Source: Liolophura sinensis
Lineage: Eukaryota > Mollusca > Polyplacophora > Chitonida > Chitonidae
Direction: 5' to 3'
Assembly (NCBI RefSeq): GCF_032854445.1
Contig: NC_088302.1
Span: 53,908,046 to 53,972,045, forward strand
Length of the DNA stretch: 64,000 nucleotides
Each line of letters begins with the position of its first letter. The stretch's first letter is position 1. Shown piece after piece: positions 22,839-34,523 of this stretch. The position numbers and the translations under genes were made by a program. The notes beneath the pieces are model-generated. The model searched no databases. It was not told the origin of the DNA and worked only from the letters and a program-made list of their open reading frames with translations.

Positions 22839-25800
22839 TTATCGTTTTTTGCTAACACTGGACTTGGACTTTACAGCCTTTTTTGGCCCTGAGAAAAAAT
22901 TGGTGAACATTTCAGACATGTCTGGCAAATTGTTTCCTCTTGCATTCAACGCAGTCATCTGGGCTTCCATCTCCTGGAAAGGGAGAAAATATCTACTGTC
23001 AACACATGATTAATCAACTGTGAAGTTTCTGCCACTACTGGTAAGCGCCAGGTCAATGAAATTCACAAGCTGTGATTATCATCTGAGAGCAATCATTTGC
23101 CATTGCTGATATAACCTGTTACCTTCACTAAGTACAAAACTGAACGTTCCACAACCCAATAATTCTGTATACAGTAGTTTCATATAACTATTTTGCACTC
23201 CATATTTCTGCATATTATTATTAAAGCCATCCACAGGAGTAATAAAATGCTGAAATATTGTTTTCTGTTAGCTTTCCCATGGAGCTCGGTATCATCACCA
23301 TAACTTTTAGTACAGTTTTGTGGATTCATGTGCTAATAATGATAATCCCCCCAAAAATTCTCGCTCACAGCTGACAAACAGTAACAAAGGGGAGGTAACT
23401 CCATACAGGCTATTTTCCCGCTTAATTGGCAACATTTAAAGCAGCCTTAGCTTCTACATTACAGAAAGGATTAATGTGCAAAGTCAGGATATCAAGTAGC
23501 TATGGATACGATATTATACTCTACTGTTGACGCAAGCTTTTATATACTTTTAGAATTTGTAACTTTGTTAAATGATACTGATAAGCTTACCTTTTTCGTT
23601 TCTGGGTCTGAGGGGTTCATTAGTTTAGGGACCAGCATCACCAAGAACAATGGCAGCACCATCATCATCATCTGACAAGAAAAAACATCCCGAACTAATA
23701 CATATTCTTATGGAGGTCACCGTCACAAGAAGATTATATTTATACTATGGTCATAGTGTAATTACAAGACAACAGGTCTTCACAGCTCAAAGCTAAATGT
23801 GTATTATGTAACATTTCATACTAACCCATATTTGCTCTTTAAACAAAATGTAAGAGACCCCAGATTCTTCTCCAATTCCGAGACCAAACTCCTTACTTAG
23901 ATGTCATCAAGCACAGTACTCTATTTTACTGGCCAATATTCTTACCATAGGGCTAAATAACAGATCCTTCATTCTGAACTGTTCTCTAGCTTGGAAATAG
24001 TTGGCTTTGCCCCGTTCTCTGAACTCCAGCGGGTAAGGCATACTTTTAACAGATGAAGGCTGCAGGTTATTCACACGCCGTGCTCTTATTTTCCCCTTTG
24101 AAGTAATGTCAACTCGTGATGGTTCGAAAACATAGGTAGGATTGGAGACTTCTATGAGGTAAGAACCAGATGGCACATTTACAGAAAAACTGCCATCACT
24201 CCTGTAAGAAGTAAAAGTACAGTTAAAAGTAGAAGAACCAGTGCAAACGATCAGATATCAAGGTTTTTGCAAAGTGCAATTAACGAGTACCTCACTCACA
24301 GTGGGACATCAATAAAGCTACAAGCACATCACTCACACTGGGACATCAATAAAGCTACAAGCACCTCCCCCACACTGGGACATCAATAAAGCTACAAGCA
24401 CCTCACTCACAATGGGACTTCAATAAAGCTACAAGCACCTCACTCACATTGGGACTTCAATAAAGCTACAAGCACCTCACTCACATTGGGACTTCAATAA
24501 AGCTACAAGCACCTCACTCACAATGGGACTTCAATAAAGCTACAAGCACCTCACTCACATTGGGACTTCAATAAAGCTACAAGCACCTCACCCACACTGG
24601 GACATCAATAAAGCTACAAGCACCTCACTCACAATGGGACTTCAATAAAGCTACAAGCACCTCACTCACATTGGGACTTCAATAAAGCTACAAGCACCTC
24701 ACTCACATTGGGACTTCAATAAAGCTACAAGCACCTCACTCACAATGGGGACATCAATAAAGCTACAAGCACCTCGCTCACACTGGGACATCAATAAAGC
24801 TACAAGCACCTCGCTCACACTGGGACATCAATAAAACTACAAGCACCTCACTCACACTGGGACATCAATAAAGCTACAAGTACCTCACTCACACTGGGAC
24901 ATCAATAAAGCTGCATTTGCTTAGCAAATATTACATGAATAAATTATAACATTTAAATATCCACATGTTACAGCAAATGGCATGAATGAAAATAATAAAT
25001 ATCCACATGCTACAACAAATGACATGAATGAAGATGATAAATATCCACGTTACAGCAAATGGTATGAATGAAGATGATAAGATTGTATACCGTAGTTTAC
25101 TGGTTGTCCAGTCTACATAGAGAAAGGCACTTTGACCCTCTATCAGCTACATCTCCTTTATTTATTCATTTATTTGATTGTGGTTTTATGCTGTACAAAA
25201 GAATATTTCAATTACACAATTTCACCAGCATTATAGTTTGATAAAACCGAGCAGAGCCTGGGGGGAAACTCACAAACCATCCTCAGGTTGCTTGCAGACT
25301 TTCCCACATATGACTGGAAAGGAAGCCAAAATGAGGTGGACAAAGTCAAAGTGGTTACATTAGTGAGAGGCTCCTGTGTCATTGTGCTTTGCTGTCAGAT
25401 CATGAAAATTACAGCTTATGAAATGACATCAATATCGGTACAAATGACCAGGTTCAATACAGAGTGGTCTGAGTATGAAATAACCAGATACCTTTCATTC
25501 CAAAGCCTTTAGCCTTTGTCTTTCCATTACTATGGGGAAATAGGCTCCTTGCTGTTAAATGTTTATCTGTTACTTGATCGTTGTTTAACACTCTACTCAA
25601 AAATTTTTCACAGTGGCAGTCAGATTTGAAAAATGGACTGCCCTGTGTAAACAACCTTTGGCAATTCAGACAAACTTTTCTACATATGACATACACAAAT
25701 AGACAACATCCTGGTGGAAGACAATGAATATTTCAGTTAGGACTGGGCAAACCAAATGGCCAAATGTGATTTTTTGGCACCAACATGTTTCTTTAAAACT

Positions 25801-28546
25801 AGGAAATACATCTCACCTTAAACAGCTGTCAAACAGAACTCAGTCTTATAAATCTGAACTCACATATGTCTGTCATTTTTTTCCTTTAACTAACAGCAGT
25901 CAGTTAGGCCCAGGTGGTGATTTCAATATCTCTCTTTATAATGGCATGTGGAATATCATAGCCACAACTGCAGCTAGTCCTACTTGATGGCACCTTCGCT
26001 TTGATATTTTGATGTCATGCGGGGCAAGGATCTTTGAGAAAGGTATGCTGCCAAGGAATAAAGGTGAGGCTGCAAAAAACTGTAGCGCACATATTTGTTG
26101 AGGTCTGTACTTTTGCGGGAGATCCACGATTCATGCATGATTTGCTAGGTGGCTGAACTCTGGCACTCCTCCCAGAAAAGTAAACATTCATAGCTCTGAC
26201 CATTTGGGTTTCTCGCAAGGACCAGAAGGTGATAAAATAACACGGAGTTAAACAAGCGAATGGCTGATTTTTGCTGATTTCTGCAGATTAAAGTACTACA
26301 GGACAATGAAACTATCACATCTGAAGGTTAGGCACATACTTATTACTTTTCCAGACAAAAAAACTTCTTACCTAAAAGTTTTTGTAAAAGTTATTCATGC
26401 TAACATCTTATTAAAGGCCTATCTCGCCTGGGTTAAATTCGGTTTGCTTTCACCTCCAGTACTCTAGTCAGGTGACAAAAGAGTGTGCTGATGATTGGCT
26501 CAGAGCAGCTATGACTTCACTTCAAAGCTATGAATAATGATGCACATGTATGACTGAACTGTAGGACTAAGTGGAACCTAATGCCGACATGAGACTCACA
26601 GCACGCCAGGAAGTATAGATGAATGCAAAATTAGGGGAGACCAGTCTAATTTCTAAAATCGGTGAAACTTTGTTTCCGACCTTGTGCTTCTATATGCATA
26701 TAGATAGTGCACATGCAGGGCCTAAGGGAGACAAGTTCTTCGGAGTTCCGCATGGGGGCACTCCCACATATACCGGAAGTTAGGGTTAGAAACACTTTAC
26801 TAACCCAACAATCATGAACGAAGACCATGTACCTCAAGGGTTTTACCCCCAACTTCTGGTATATGCGTGGGCGCCCCCCACACGGAACTCTGAGAACTTG
26901 CAACTCTCACGCCCTATGGTTGTATATGACCTGTTGTATCGATACAAGTCCTGTGTAAAGACCAAAGTTGCTTCCTGTGTTGCCCATGCATGTCATGCAT
27001 GTCATGTCCCTGACATGCATGTCACATATTCACTGTGAAAAGCAGACTCTTCAAATAATACAATAAATGCAACATTGTATGATGGAGTGTATGTGCAGTG
27101 ATAGTTCAATTAAATTAAACATTGAGGTCTATTTTCAGCAATTTCTGATATTTACCTGCCTCAACGTGTAATCATTGAATTCAAGAATGCAGCAGGTCCA
27201 TTCCACAAGGCACTGTGCGGAACAAAGTGGGCCTATAAATCCACTTTAAAATAGCTGCATACGCCCTCTGGAGTACATTAATGAGAAGAAGAAATTTATT
27301 ACTGCTCCTGCAAATGTTAATCCATTACTGAGTCGAAATGTTGTTGAAATCCACAGAAGTATTTCCTTCTTGCTCGTCAAAATAACTTGTGCTGTCATGA
27401 TGAGTCGGGAGTACTTCAATCGTGAATCCATGCATCAAATGATATGGAAATCACCTAACAAGACCACGCAACCAGTCTTAAATGACAACTTTAGTGATGA
27501 TTTCATTTGTCATCATGGATGTAGAACAGAAAGAACTATTTGTCCAGTCGAGCGAGAAAACTTTTTAGGCTCTAGTGAAGGCTTGCAGCTATCATGAGGC
27601 ACCTGCTTCGTTGTCTATGTTTTCTGCCTGTGTGATCATATACAACTGCGCTTTTGGATTCACCCTAAGTATCACGCGTGCACACCACGAGTTTGAAGGA
27701 AGAAAAGTCAACACTTTATCAGATTTTTAGTCTGAAATTGATTGAAACTTGCAAGAGTGATCGAAAAGACCCATTTCTTCACAGTGCACACCAGACATTG
27801 GCATGTGCTGCTGTTTTGGAATGGATTTAACGGCTAACTTCTTTCTGCAAAGTGCCTTTCAGAATGGACCTACTGCATGTTTTAATTCAATGATTTAACG
27901 CTAAGGCAGGTAAATATCAGAAATAATTGAACACAGGCCTCTACGTTTAATTCAATGCAACAGTGATTACCGTGAGTGAAGTGAGTGCTTGGGGTTTAAC
28001 ATTGTAGTTAACAATTATTCAGTCATATGACAACGCAGTCCTTATAGTGAATGTAATGTGCCCCCCTTGTTGTAGAATGGATTTCCACCGCTCTTTTATG
28101 TTGTGCTGCTTCGCTAAGAGACTTACCAATGGCAAAGAAGCTGCCCCACTCGATCCATTAGGCCTATGTTGAGAATATAATTAATTAATAGCCCCTTAAT
28201 TCTGAACGCCAAGTACGGAAGTTACAACTTTCTCCTTTACGGTCTTAGGTGTGACCCTACCCAGGACTGACCCTGGATCTACGGCATAATCGTAAACGCC
28301 CCGTGATTCGATGTCAGTTGTTACGTTGTTGTTGTTGAACTCACCGTAGGAAGCCAAGATATTCTCCTCCATCAACTAAAATGCGAGTGTTTGTCATCCA
28401 TTCTTTATCTCTAGCTGAAAGAACTTCTACCTTTCCTCTATGCGGAATGTTGAAGCAACTGTGTCTATTTGTTCGGCACAACATTGGCCTATCCAAAGAA
28501 TAAACAGGGAACTTATGAAATCCAACGAAGCCACCATCTTCCTCAT
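22839..28546 (-). CDS. EMC7: ER membrane protein complex subunit 7
   Basis: EMC7 is a single-pass subunit of the ER membrane protein complex, which inserts transmembrane helices and tail-anchored proteins into the ER. Exons on the minus strand: 28546-28345, 24201-23946, 23671-23591 and 22973-22839; splice phases all match. Residues 1-24 are a signal peptide (hydrophobic LDFISSLFILWIG core), starting at the ATG at 28546 or three codons later at 28537. A lumenal beta-sandwich follows, with the family motifs TFRIEG, RILVDGGEYLGFL, SDGSFSV, VPSGSYLIEV and VDITSKGKIRAR. Exon 3 encodes the membrane helix (MMMMVLPLFLVMLVP), and exon 4 the cytosolic tail ending in a basic run. The total is about 224 aa against 242 in human. 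One base is missing in exon 1 near 28437: TTCCGCATAGAG and GTAGAAGTT are in different frames, and a single added G joins them. This is probably a consensus error. Confidence 0.93.
24285..24920. repeat. 37-bp minisatellite in EMC7 intron 1
   Basis: About 17 copies of a 37-bp unit with the core CAATAAAGCTACAAGCACCT followed by CACTCACACTGGGACAT. Two main variants (ACTGGGACAT and ATTGGGACTT) occur in blocks rather than at random, suggesting expansion by copying of short runs. Its left edge lies only about 85 bp upstream of exon 2. Confidence 0.9.
25150..25395 (-). repeat. SINE family A, diverged, reverse orientation
   Basis: TTTATTCATTTATTTGATTG tail complement, GAATATTTCAATTACAC and CCAGCATTATAG blocks, and the AGTGAGAGGCTCCTGTGTC block near the head. 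More diverged than the other full copies; it lies in EMC7 intron 1. Confidence 0.75.
26690..26950. repeat. Inverted repeat element 1 in EMC7 intron
   Basis: The left arm (about 26728-26790, with TTCGGAGTTCCGCATGGGGG and ATATACCGGAAGTTAGGG) is the imperfect reverse complement of the right arm (about 26838-26902). Weaker similarity extends outward on both sides. The spacer is about 48 bp. It looks like a foldback/MITE remnant. Confidence 0.7.
27095..27970. mobile_element. Foldback/MITE-like element with about 190-bp inverted ends
   Basis: The ends match in opposite orientation over roughly 190 bp: TTTCTGATATTTACCTGCCT at 27146-27165 pairs with AGGCAGGTAAATATCAGAAA at 27904-27923. The flanking TGCAGYAGGTCCATTC and AAATCCA.TTTAAAA blocks also pair. 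About 480 bp of unrelated sequence lies between the arms, with no transposase-like ORF. It is most simply a non-autonomous DNA transposon; exact ends and target duplication were not resolved. Confidence 0.75.
27968..28300 (-). repeat. SINE family B, reverse orientation
   Basis: GTGAGTGCTTGGGGTTTAAC tail complement, the TTCAGTCATATGACAAC block, GGATTTCCACCGCTCTTTTA, and the AGGTGTGACCCTACCCAGGA block near the head. It abuts the inverted-repeat element at its left and lies about 45 bp from EMC7 exon 1. Confidence 0.8.
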
Positions 28547-28984
28547 TTTGCCGCATATAGCATTGGTAAATAAAAGAATCAAAGAATGAAGGTCATTTAA
28601 TTCATTCTTGTTAAACCATACAAATTTAAAGCCTACACACTGTACATAAAACGTAAATTGCAACAGCTTCGAAGGGAAAGGTTATGCTGTTTTTAGTCAA
28701 GGGTTACACATTTTTTATTTTTGTTGCTCTAAGCGAAGAAATGTCATTCGGCACTCCAGGTTCTGGGAGCTCTGGTTTAGGAGTGGTAGCACGTGGGGGG
28801 CTGCTCTGCGAGAGAACATGCAGGTAAATCGAAGCGAAACTGATCACATTTATTCAGGAGCATAATTTTTGCACCAGGACGCTTCTGTACCATGGTTAAT
28901 TTTCTGCGTATGTTGTTATAACTCAGACTGGAGGCCCAGTTTGAATGTACACAGGCTGTTGGTGTTTCAAAACGCTATCGCAAA

Positions 28985-29075
28985 CCCCGGTTTCCCTCCA
29001 CTACAATGCTGGCCGCCGTCGTATAAGTGAAATATTCTTGAGTGCGGCGTAAAACACAATCAAATAGATAAACAA
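28985..29075 (+). repeat. SINE family A 3' fragment
   Basis: Carries CCGGTTTCCCTCCACTACAA, GCTGGCCGCCGTCGTATAAG, the AATATTCTTGAGTGCGGCG block and the CAATCAAATAGATAAAC tail; the 5' two thirds are missing. It lies at the edge of the long 29.1-32.5 kb minisatellite. Confidence 0.75.
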
Positions 29076-29109
29076 ATCGCAAAGGGCTCGGCCTCTCAGC
29101 AGTGCCAAT

Positions 29110-30130
29110 GATATAATTTGTTCAGGAGGGAATGTGTGGCTTTGTCTGCCAGTGGTATCGTCTGTAGACTGTTCAGCAGAGAATGTGCGATTTTTCTGCC
29201 AGTGGTATCGTCTGTAGACTGTTCAGCAGAGAATGTGTATTTTTCTGACAGTGGTATCATCTGTAGACTGTTCAGCAGAGAATGTGTGATTTTTTCTGCA
29301 GTGGTATCGTCTGTAGACTGTTCAGCAGAGAATGTGTGATTTTGCTGCCAGTGGTATCATCTGTAGACTGTTCAGCAGAGAATGTGTGCTTTGTCTTCAA
29401 GTGGTATCGTCTGTAGACTGTTCAGCAGAGAATGTGTGATTTTTCTGCCAATGGTATCGTCTATAGACTGTTCAGCAGAGACTGTTCAGCAGAGAATGTG
29501 TGATTTTTTCTGCCAGTGGTATCGTCTGTAGACTGTTCAGCAGAGAATGTGTGATTTTTCTGCCAGTGGTATCGTCTGTAGACTGTTCAGCAGAGAATGT
29601 GTGATTTTTTCTGCCAGTGGTATTGTCTATAGACTGTTCAGCAGAGAATGTGTGATTTTTCTGACAGTGGTATCGCCTGTAGACTGTTCAGCAGAGAATG
29701 TGTGATTTTGCTGCCAGTGGTATCGCCTGTAGGACTGTTCAGCAGAGAATGTGTGATTTTTTTCTGCCAGTGGTATCGTCTATAAACTGTTCAGCAGAGA
29801 ATGTGTGATTTTTTCTGCCAGTGGTATCGCATGTAGACTGTTCAGCAGAGAATGTGTGATTTTTGCTGCGAGTAGTATCATCTGTAGACTTTTCAGCAGA
29901 GAATGTGTTATTTTTCTGCCAGTGGTATCATCTGTAGACTGTTCAGCAGAGAATGTGTTATTTTCTGCAGTGGTATTGTCTGTAGACTGTTCAGCAGAGA
30001 ATGTGTGATTTTACTGCCAGTGGTATCGCCTGTAGACTGTTCAGCAGAGAATGTGTGATTTTGCTGCCAGTGGTATCGTCTGTAGACTGTTCAGCAGAGA
30101 ATGTGTGCTTTATCTGTTAATGATATAACC
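29110..30130. repeat. Minisatellite, ~50-bp unit, subfamily 1
   Basis: About 20 units with the core CTGTAGACTGTTCAGCAGAG followed by AATGTGTGATTTTTCTGCCAGTGGTATCG. Units vary mainly in the T run and in the CGT/CAT triplet. It merges to the right into subfamily 2, with which it shares GGTATC.TCTGTAGACTGTT. Confidence 0.92.
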
Positions 30131-32505
30131 TGTAAACTGTTCAGCAGAGAGTGTATACTTTGTCTGCCATTCTTATTGTCTGTAGACTTGGCAGCAGGGT
30201 GTGTGCTTTGTACACCAGTGGTATAATCTGTAGACTGTTGACATCTGAGAATTTGTGCTTTGTCTGCTAATGGCGTCATTTGTAGTCTTTCGGCAGTGGA
30301 GTGTGCTTGTGTAGATTGTAACAACATAATGTGTACTTTACTGCCGGTGGTATCATCGGTAGACTGTTAACAGCAGAAGGTGTGTGCTTTTAATATATGG
30401 CAATGGTATCATCTGTAGACTGTGGGATTTGTCAGCCAATGATAGATAATAGCTTGTAGACTGTTAACAACAGAGAATGTAATATTTGTCTGTCAGTGTT
30501 TATCATCTGCAGATTGTTCAGCAGAGAATGTGTGCTTTACTGCAGGTGGTATAATCTGCAGACTGTTAACAACAGAGTGTGTGCTTTGTACACCAATGGT
30601 ATCACCTGTAGACTGTCAGCAGCAGAAAGTGTGTGATTTGTCTGCCAGTGGTATTATCTGTAGACTGTTAACAACAGAGGAGAGTGTGTTTTTTTGTATA
30701 CATGGTATCATCTGTAGACTGTTAACAACAGAGAGAGTGTGTTTTTTTTGTCTACCAGTAGTATCATCTGTAGACTGTTAACAACAGAGAGAGTGTGTTT
30801 TTTTGTCTACCAGTAGTATCATCTGTAGACTGTTAACAACAGAGAGAGTGTGTTTTTTTTTGTATACATGGTATCATCTGTAGACTGTTAACAACAGAGA
30901 GAGTGTGTTTTTTTGCATACATGGTATCATCTGTAGACTGTTAACAACAGAGAGAGTGTGTTTTTTTTGTCTACCAGTAGTATAATCTGTAGACTGTTAA
31001 CAACAGAGAGAGTGTGTTTTTTTGTATACATGGTATCATATGTAGACTGTTAACAACAGAGAGAGTGTGTTTTTTTGTCTACCAGTGGTATCATCTGTAG
31101 ACTGTTAACAACAGAGAGAGTGTGTTTTTTTGTATACATGGTATCATCTGTAGACTGGTAACAACAGAGAGAGTGTGTTTTTTTGTATACATGGTATCAT
31201 CTGTAGACTGTTAACAACAGAGAGAGTGTGTTTTTTTGTCTACCAGTGGTATCATCTGTAGACTGTTAACAACAGAGAGAGTGTGTTTTTTTTGTATACA
31301 TGGTATCATATGTAGACTGTTAACAACAGAGAGCGTGTGTTTTTTTGTATACATGGTATCATCTGTAGACTGTTAACAACAGAGAGAGTGTGTTTTTTTG
31401 TCTACCAGTGGTATCATCTGTAGACTGTTAACAACAGAGAGAGTGTGTTTTTTTGTATACATGGTATCATCTGTAGACTGTTAACAACAGAGAGAGTGTG
31501 TTTTTTTGTCTACATGGTATCATCTGTAGACTGTTAACAACAGAGAGAGTGTGTTTTTTTGTCTACCAGTAGTATCATCTGTAGACTGTTAACAACAGAG
31601 AGCGTGTGTTTCTTTCGTATACATGGTATCATCTGTAGACTGTTAACAACAGAGAGCGTGTGTTTTTTTGTATACATGGTATCATATGTAGACTGTTAAC
31701 AACAGAGAGAGTGTGTTTTTTTGTCTACCAGTGGTATCATCTGTAGACTGTTAACAACAGAGAGAGTGTGTTTTTTTGTATACATGGTATCATCTGTAGA
31801 CTGTTAACAACAGAGAGAGTGTGTTTTTTTGTATACATGGTATCATCTGTAGACTGTTAACAACAGAGAGAGTGTGTTTTTTTGTCTACCAGTGGTATCA
31901 TCTGTAGACTGTTAACAACAGAGAGAGTGTGTTTTTTTGTATACATGGTATCATCTGTAGACTGTTAACAACAGAGAGAGTGTGTTTTTTTGTCTACATG
32001 GTATCATCTGTAGACTGTTAACAACAGAGAGAGTGTGTTTTTTTGTCTACCAGTAGTATCATCTGTAGACTGTTAACAACAGAGAGAGTGTGTTTTTTTG
32101 TCTACATGGTATCATCTGTAGACTGTTAACAACAGAGAGAGTGTGTTTTTTTGTCTACCAGTAGTATCATCTGTAGACTGTTAACAACAGAGAGAGGGTT
32201 TTTTTTTTGTATACATGGTATCATCTGTAGACTGTTAACAACAGAGAGAGTGTGTTTTTTTTATATACATGGTATCGTCTGTAGACTGTTAACAACAGAG
32301 AGAGTGTGTTTTTTTTTGTCTACCAGTAGTATCATCTGTAGACTGTTAACAACAGAGAGCGTGTGTTTCTTTTGTATACATGGTATCATCTGTAGACTGT
32401 TAACAACAGAGAGAGTGTGTTTTTTTGTCTACCAGTGGTATCATCTGTAGACTGTTAACAACAGAGAGAGTGTGTTTTTTTTGTGTACATAGTATCATCT
32501 GTAGA
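30131..32505. repeat. Minisatellite, 53-56-bp units, subfamily 2
   Basis: The first 550 bp (to about 30680) hold diverged transitional units. The rest holds about 34 highly uniform units with CTGTAGACTGTTAACAACAG and GAGAGTGTGTTTTTTT. Two linkers alternate, GTATACATGG and GTCTACCAGTGG, and the second recurs roughly every third unit, giving a higher-order period near 160 bp. Confidence 0.92.
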
Positions 32506-32792
32506 CTTCAGAAAGTTAGAAGATTTTGCTCAATCTCTTTCAAAGTTTGAAGTTAAAGTTTTAATTGTTTGACACATGGAATTAATGTACAAATGCTATT
32601 TTCAGGCTTTCCAATCTGAGGTCCTGTGTATGTGCAATTTGCAAGTCCTGTGTATTTGAGTAGAATGCGTGTTTACATGTATTTTCCAATGACCCAATAC
32701 AAATGTAGCAATTCTACATACACCTTCATAGTAAATTTAATTACCCTGACACCTAGGCATCTCTGTGTATCTTTAATTTCATCATGAATGTT

Positions 32793-33007
32793 TGTTTGTT
32801 TATTTGATTAAAACTCAAGAATATTTCACATGTATGACAGCGTCAGCATTATGGTGAGAAGAAACTAGACAGAGCTCGAGGGAAACCCTTGACCATCTGC
32901 AGGATGCTGACAGACCTTCCCATGTATGGCCAGAGAGGAAGCCAGCATGAGCTAGACCTGAACTCACAGCAACTATGCGTGCTAACCCCCTCGGCCATGG
33001 AGGCCCC
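32793..33007 (-). repeat. SINE family A with perfect target-site duplication
   Basis: Reverse orientation, from the TTTGATTAAAACTCAAG region to the head complement (CTCGGCCATGGAGGCCCC). A perfect 13-bp direct repeat, CATCATGAATGTT, lies at 32780-32792 and 33008-33020. The good repeat suggests a fairly recent insertion. Confidence 0.92.
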
Positions 33008-33179
33008 CATCATGAATGTTGCTGAATGTATACATTGAATGATTGAATATTGAATATGTGTGTTTTTTTTTGTAAACCTGAGATGTAACCTCAGGTGTAA
33101 GGTTTAATATGTTTAGGTTACTGTTCTGAGAGATTTAAGAAATTTGCCAAGATTGGTTCCATTACTGGGGGTGTGGTCC

Positions 33180-33765
33180 ATTTTCTGGTTACTCCTCTGT
33201 TCCCAAGGTCTGCCCATTCCCTAGGGTCAGCTCCCTTCCCCGGGGTGTCCTCTGTTCAACGGGGTCTACTCTTTTCACTCCAGTCTGCTCCATTCCCTAG
33301 TGTCCATCATCTCTAATTTCTGGTCTGGTCTATTTGATGGGGTCTGTTCTGTTCCCTGGAGTCTGTTCTGTTCCTTGGGGTCTGCTCTATTCCCTGAGGT
33401 GTTTTCATTCCCTTGGGTCTTATCTATTTCCTGGGGTCTGCTCTATTATCTAATGTCTGCTCTGTTTAAGAGGGCTATACTGTTCCCTGGGGTCTGCTCC
33501 TTTCATTGGGTTCTGCTTCATTTCCTGGGGTCTGGTTTCTTCCCTGAAGCGTGCTTTTTTGCCCCTGGTGTTTGCTCCTTTCCCTGAGATCTGCTTCAGT
33601 CCCAAGGTTCTGTTCCCTGGGTTCTGCTCCATTTCCTTAGGTTCTGCTCCATTTCCTTAGGTTCTGCTCCATTTCCTTAGGTTCTGCTTTATTTCCTTTG
33701 AGTCTGCTCTATTCCCTGGGGTCTGTTTTGTTCCCTGGGGTCTGTTCTATTCTGAGGGATAACTC
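33180..33765. repeat. Degenerate 20-21-bp minisatellite
   Basis: Repeated GGGGTCTGCTCTATTCCCTG-type units with many substitutions, about 28 copies. A short homogeneous run (TCCATTTCCTTAGGTTCTGC, three copies) sits near 33625-33685. It lies about 0.8 kb upstream of the MFSD6-like start codon. Confidence 0.8.
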
Positions 33766-34523
33766 CATTAAATGGGGACTCTGTTGTTCCATAGTGATCT
33801 AGACTCCATTCCCTGAGGCCCTCAAGATTAAAGAACTGGGGAAAGATTAAGTGGCAAAAAAAAAAAAGAAAATAAATAAATAAACAAAGCCATATTTGTA
33901 TATACATGTACAAGTATGGTGAATATATTGATGAACATTTGAAATTTGTGCCTATGTTTGTTATGCACATTGTTCAGATATATTTAAAATGAAAGTAAAT
34001 AAAGGCTTACATGCTTGTGTTTGTATTGCGTTCTGTCTCCTAACCCTATGTATAGTAACCTTTAAGCTATACATATAGTTGCACAGGCTGTTGTGAACAC
34101 CTGTTGGTGAAGGCTGGATGTTGCACCTAGTGCAATTAAAGTATTATACCTGTTGGTTTCCCTGCCCTTTTGATCATGCTTGTCTAATTAGCGTATTTAT
34201 GTAATGACAGGGAGAATAAGAGTGTGTTTTGTTCTGCAGCGTTGACAGCCGCTTCATGCAGTCTCCGATCAATACATGAGCAGAGAGTGAGGTGCCTTCC
34301 GCAACCACCTGACACAGGCTGTATGAACCCTCCCCCCTGCTCTTCCACTACATGTCTTAAGCGAAGCTTGTTTCTGAGCCAGCATTGTAGTGAGGTGGCT
34401 AGTACCATCATGTACCACCAGTAAGATAAGACGGGACAAGAACAGTACCAGTGTTACCTCACTGAAACCCTTAAGGACCCCATTCAAACCAAGCAGAGTC
34501 ATTGTACACAGAGCACACCAAAC

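Noticed and set aside
29118-32450. Arrays of regularly spaced repeats considered as CRISPR-like
   Set aside because: The units are contiguous tandem copies with no unique spacers, in a eukaryotic intron-bearing region without cas genes.
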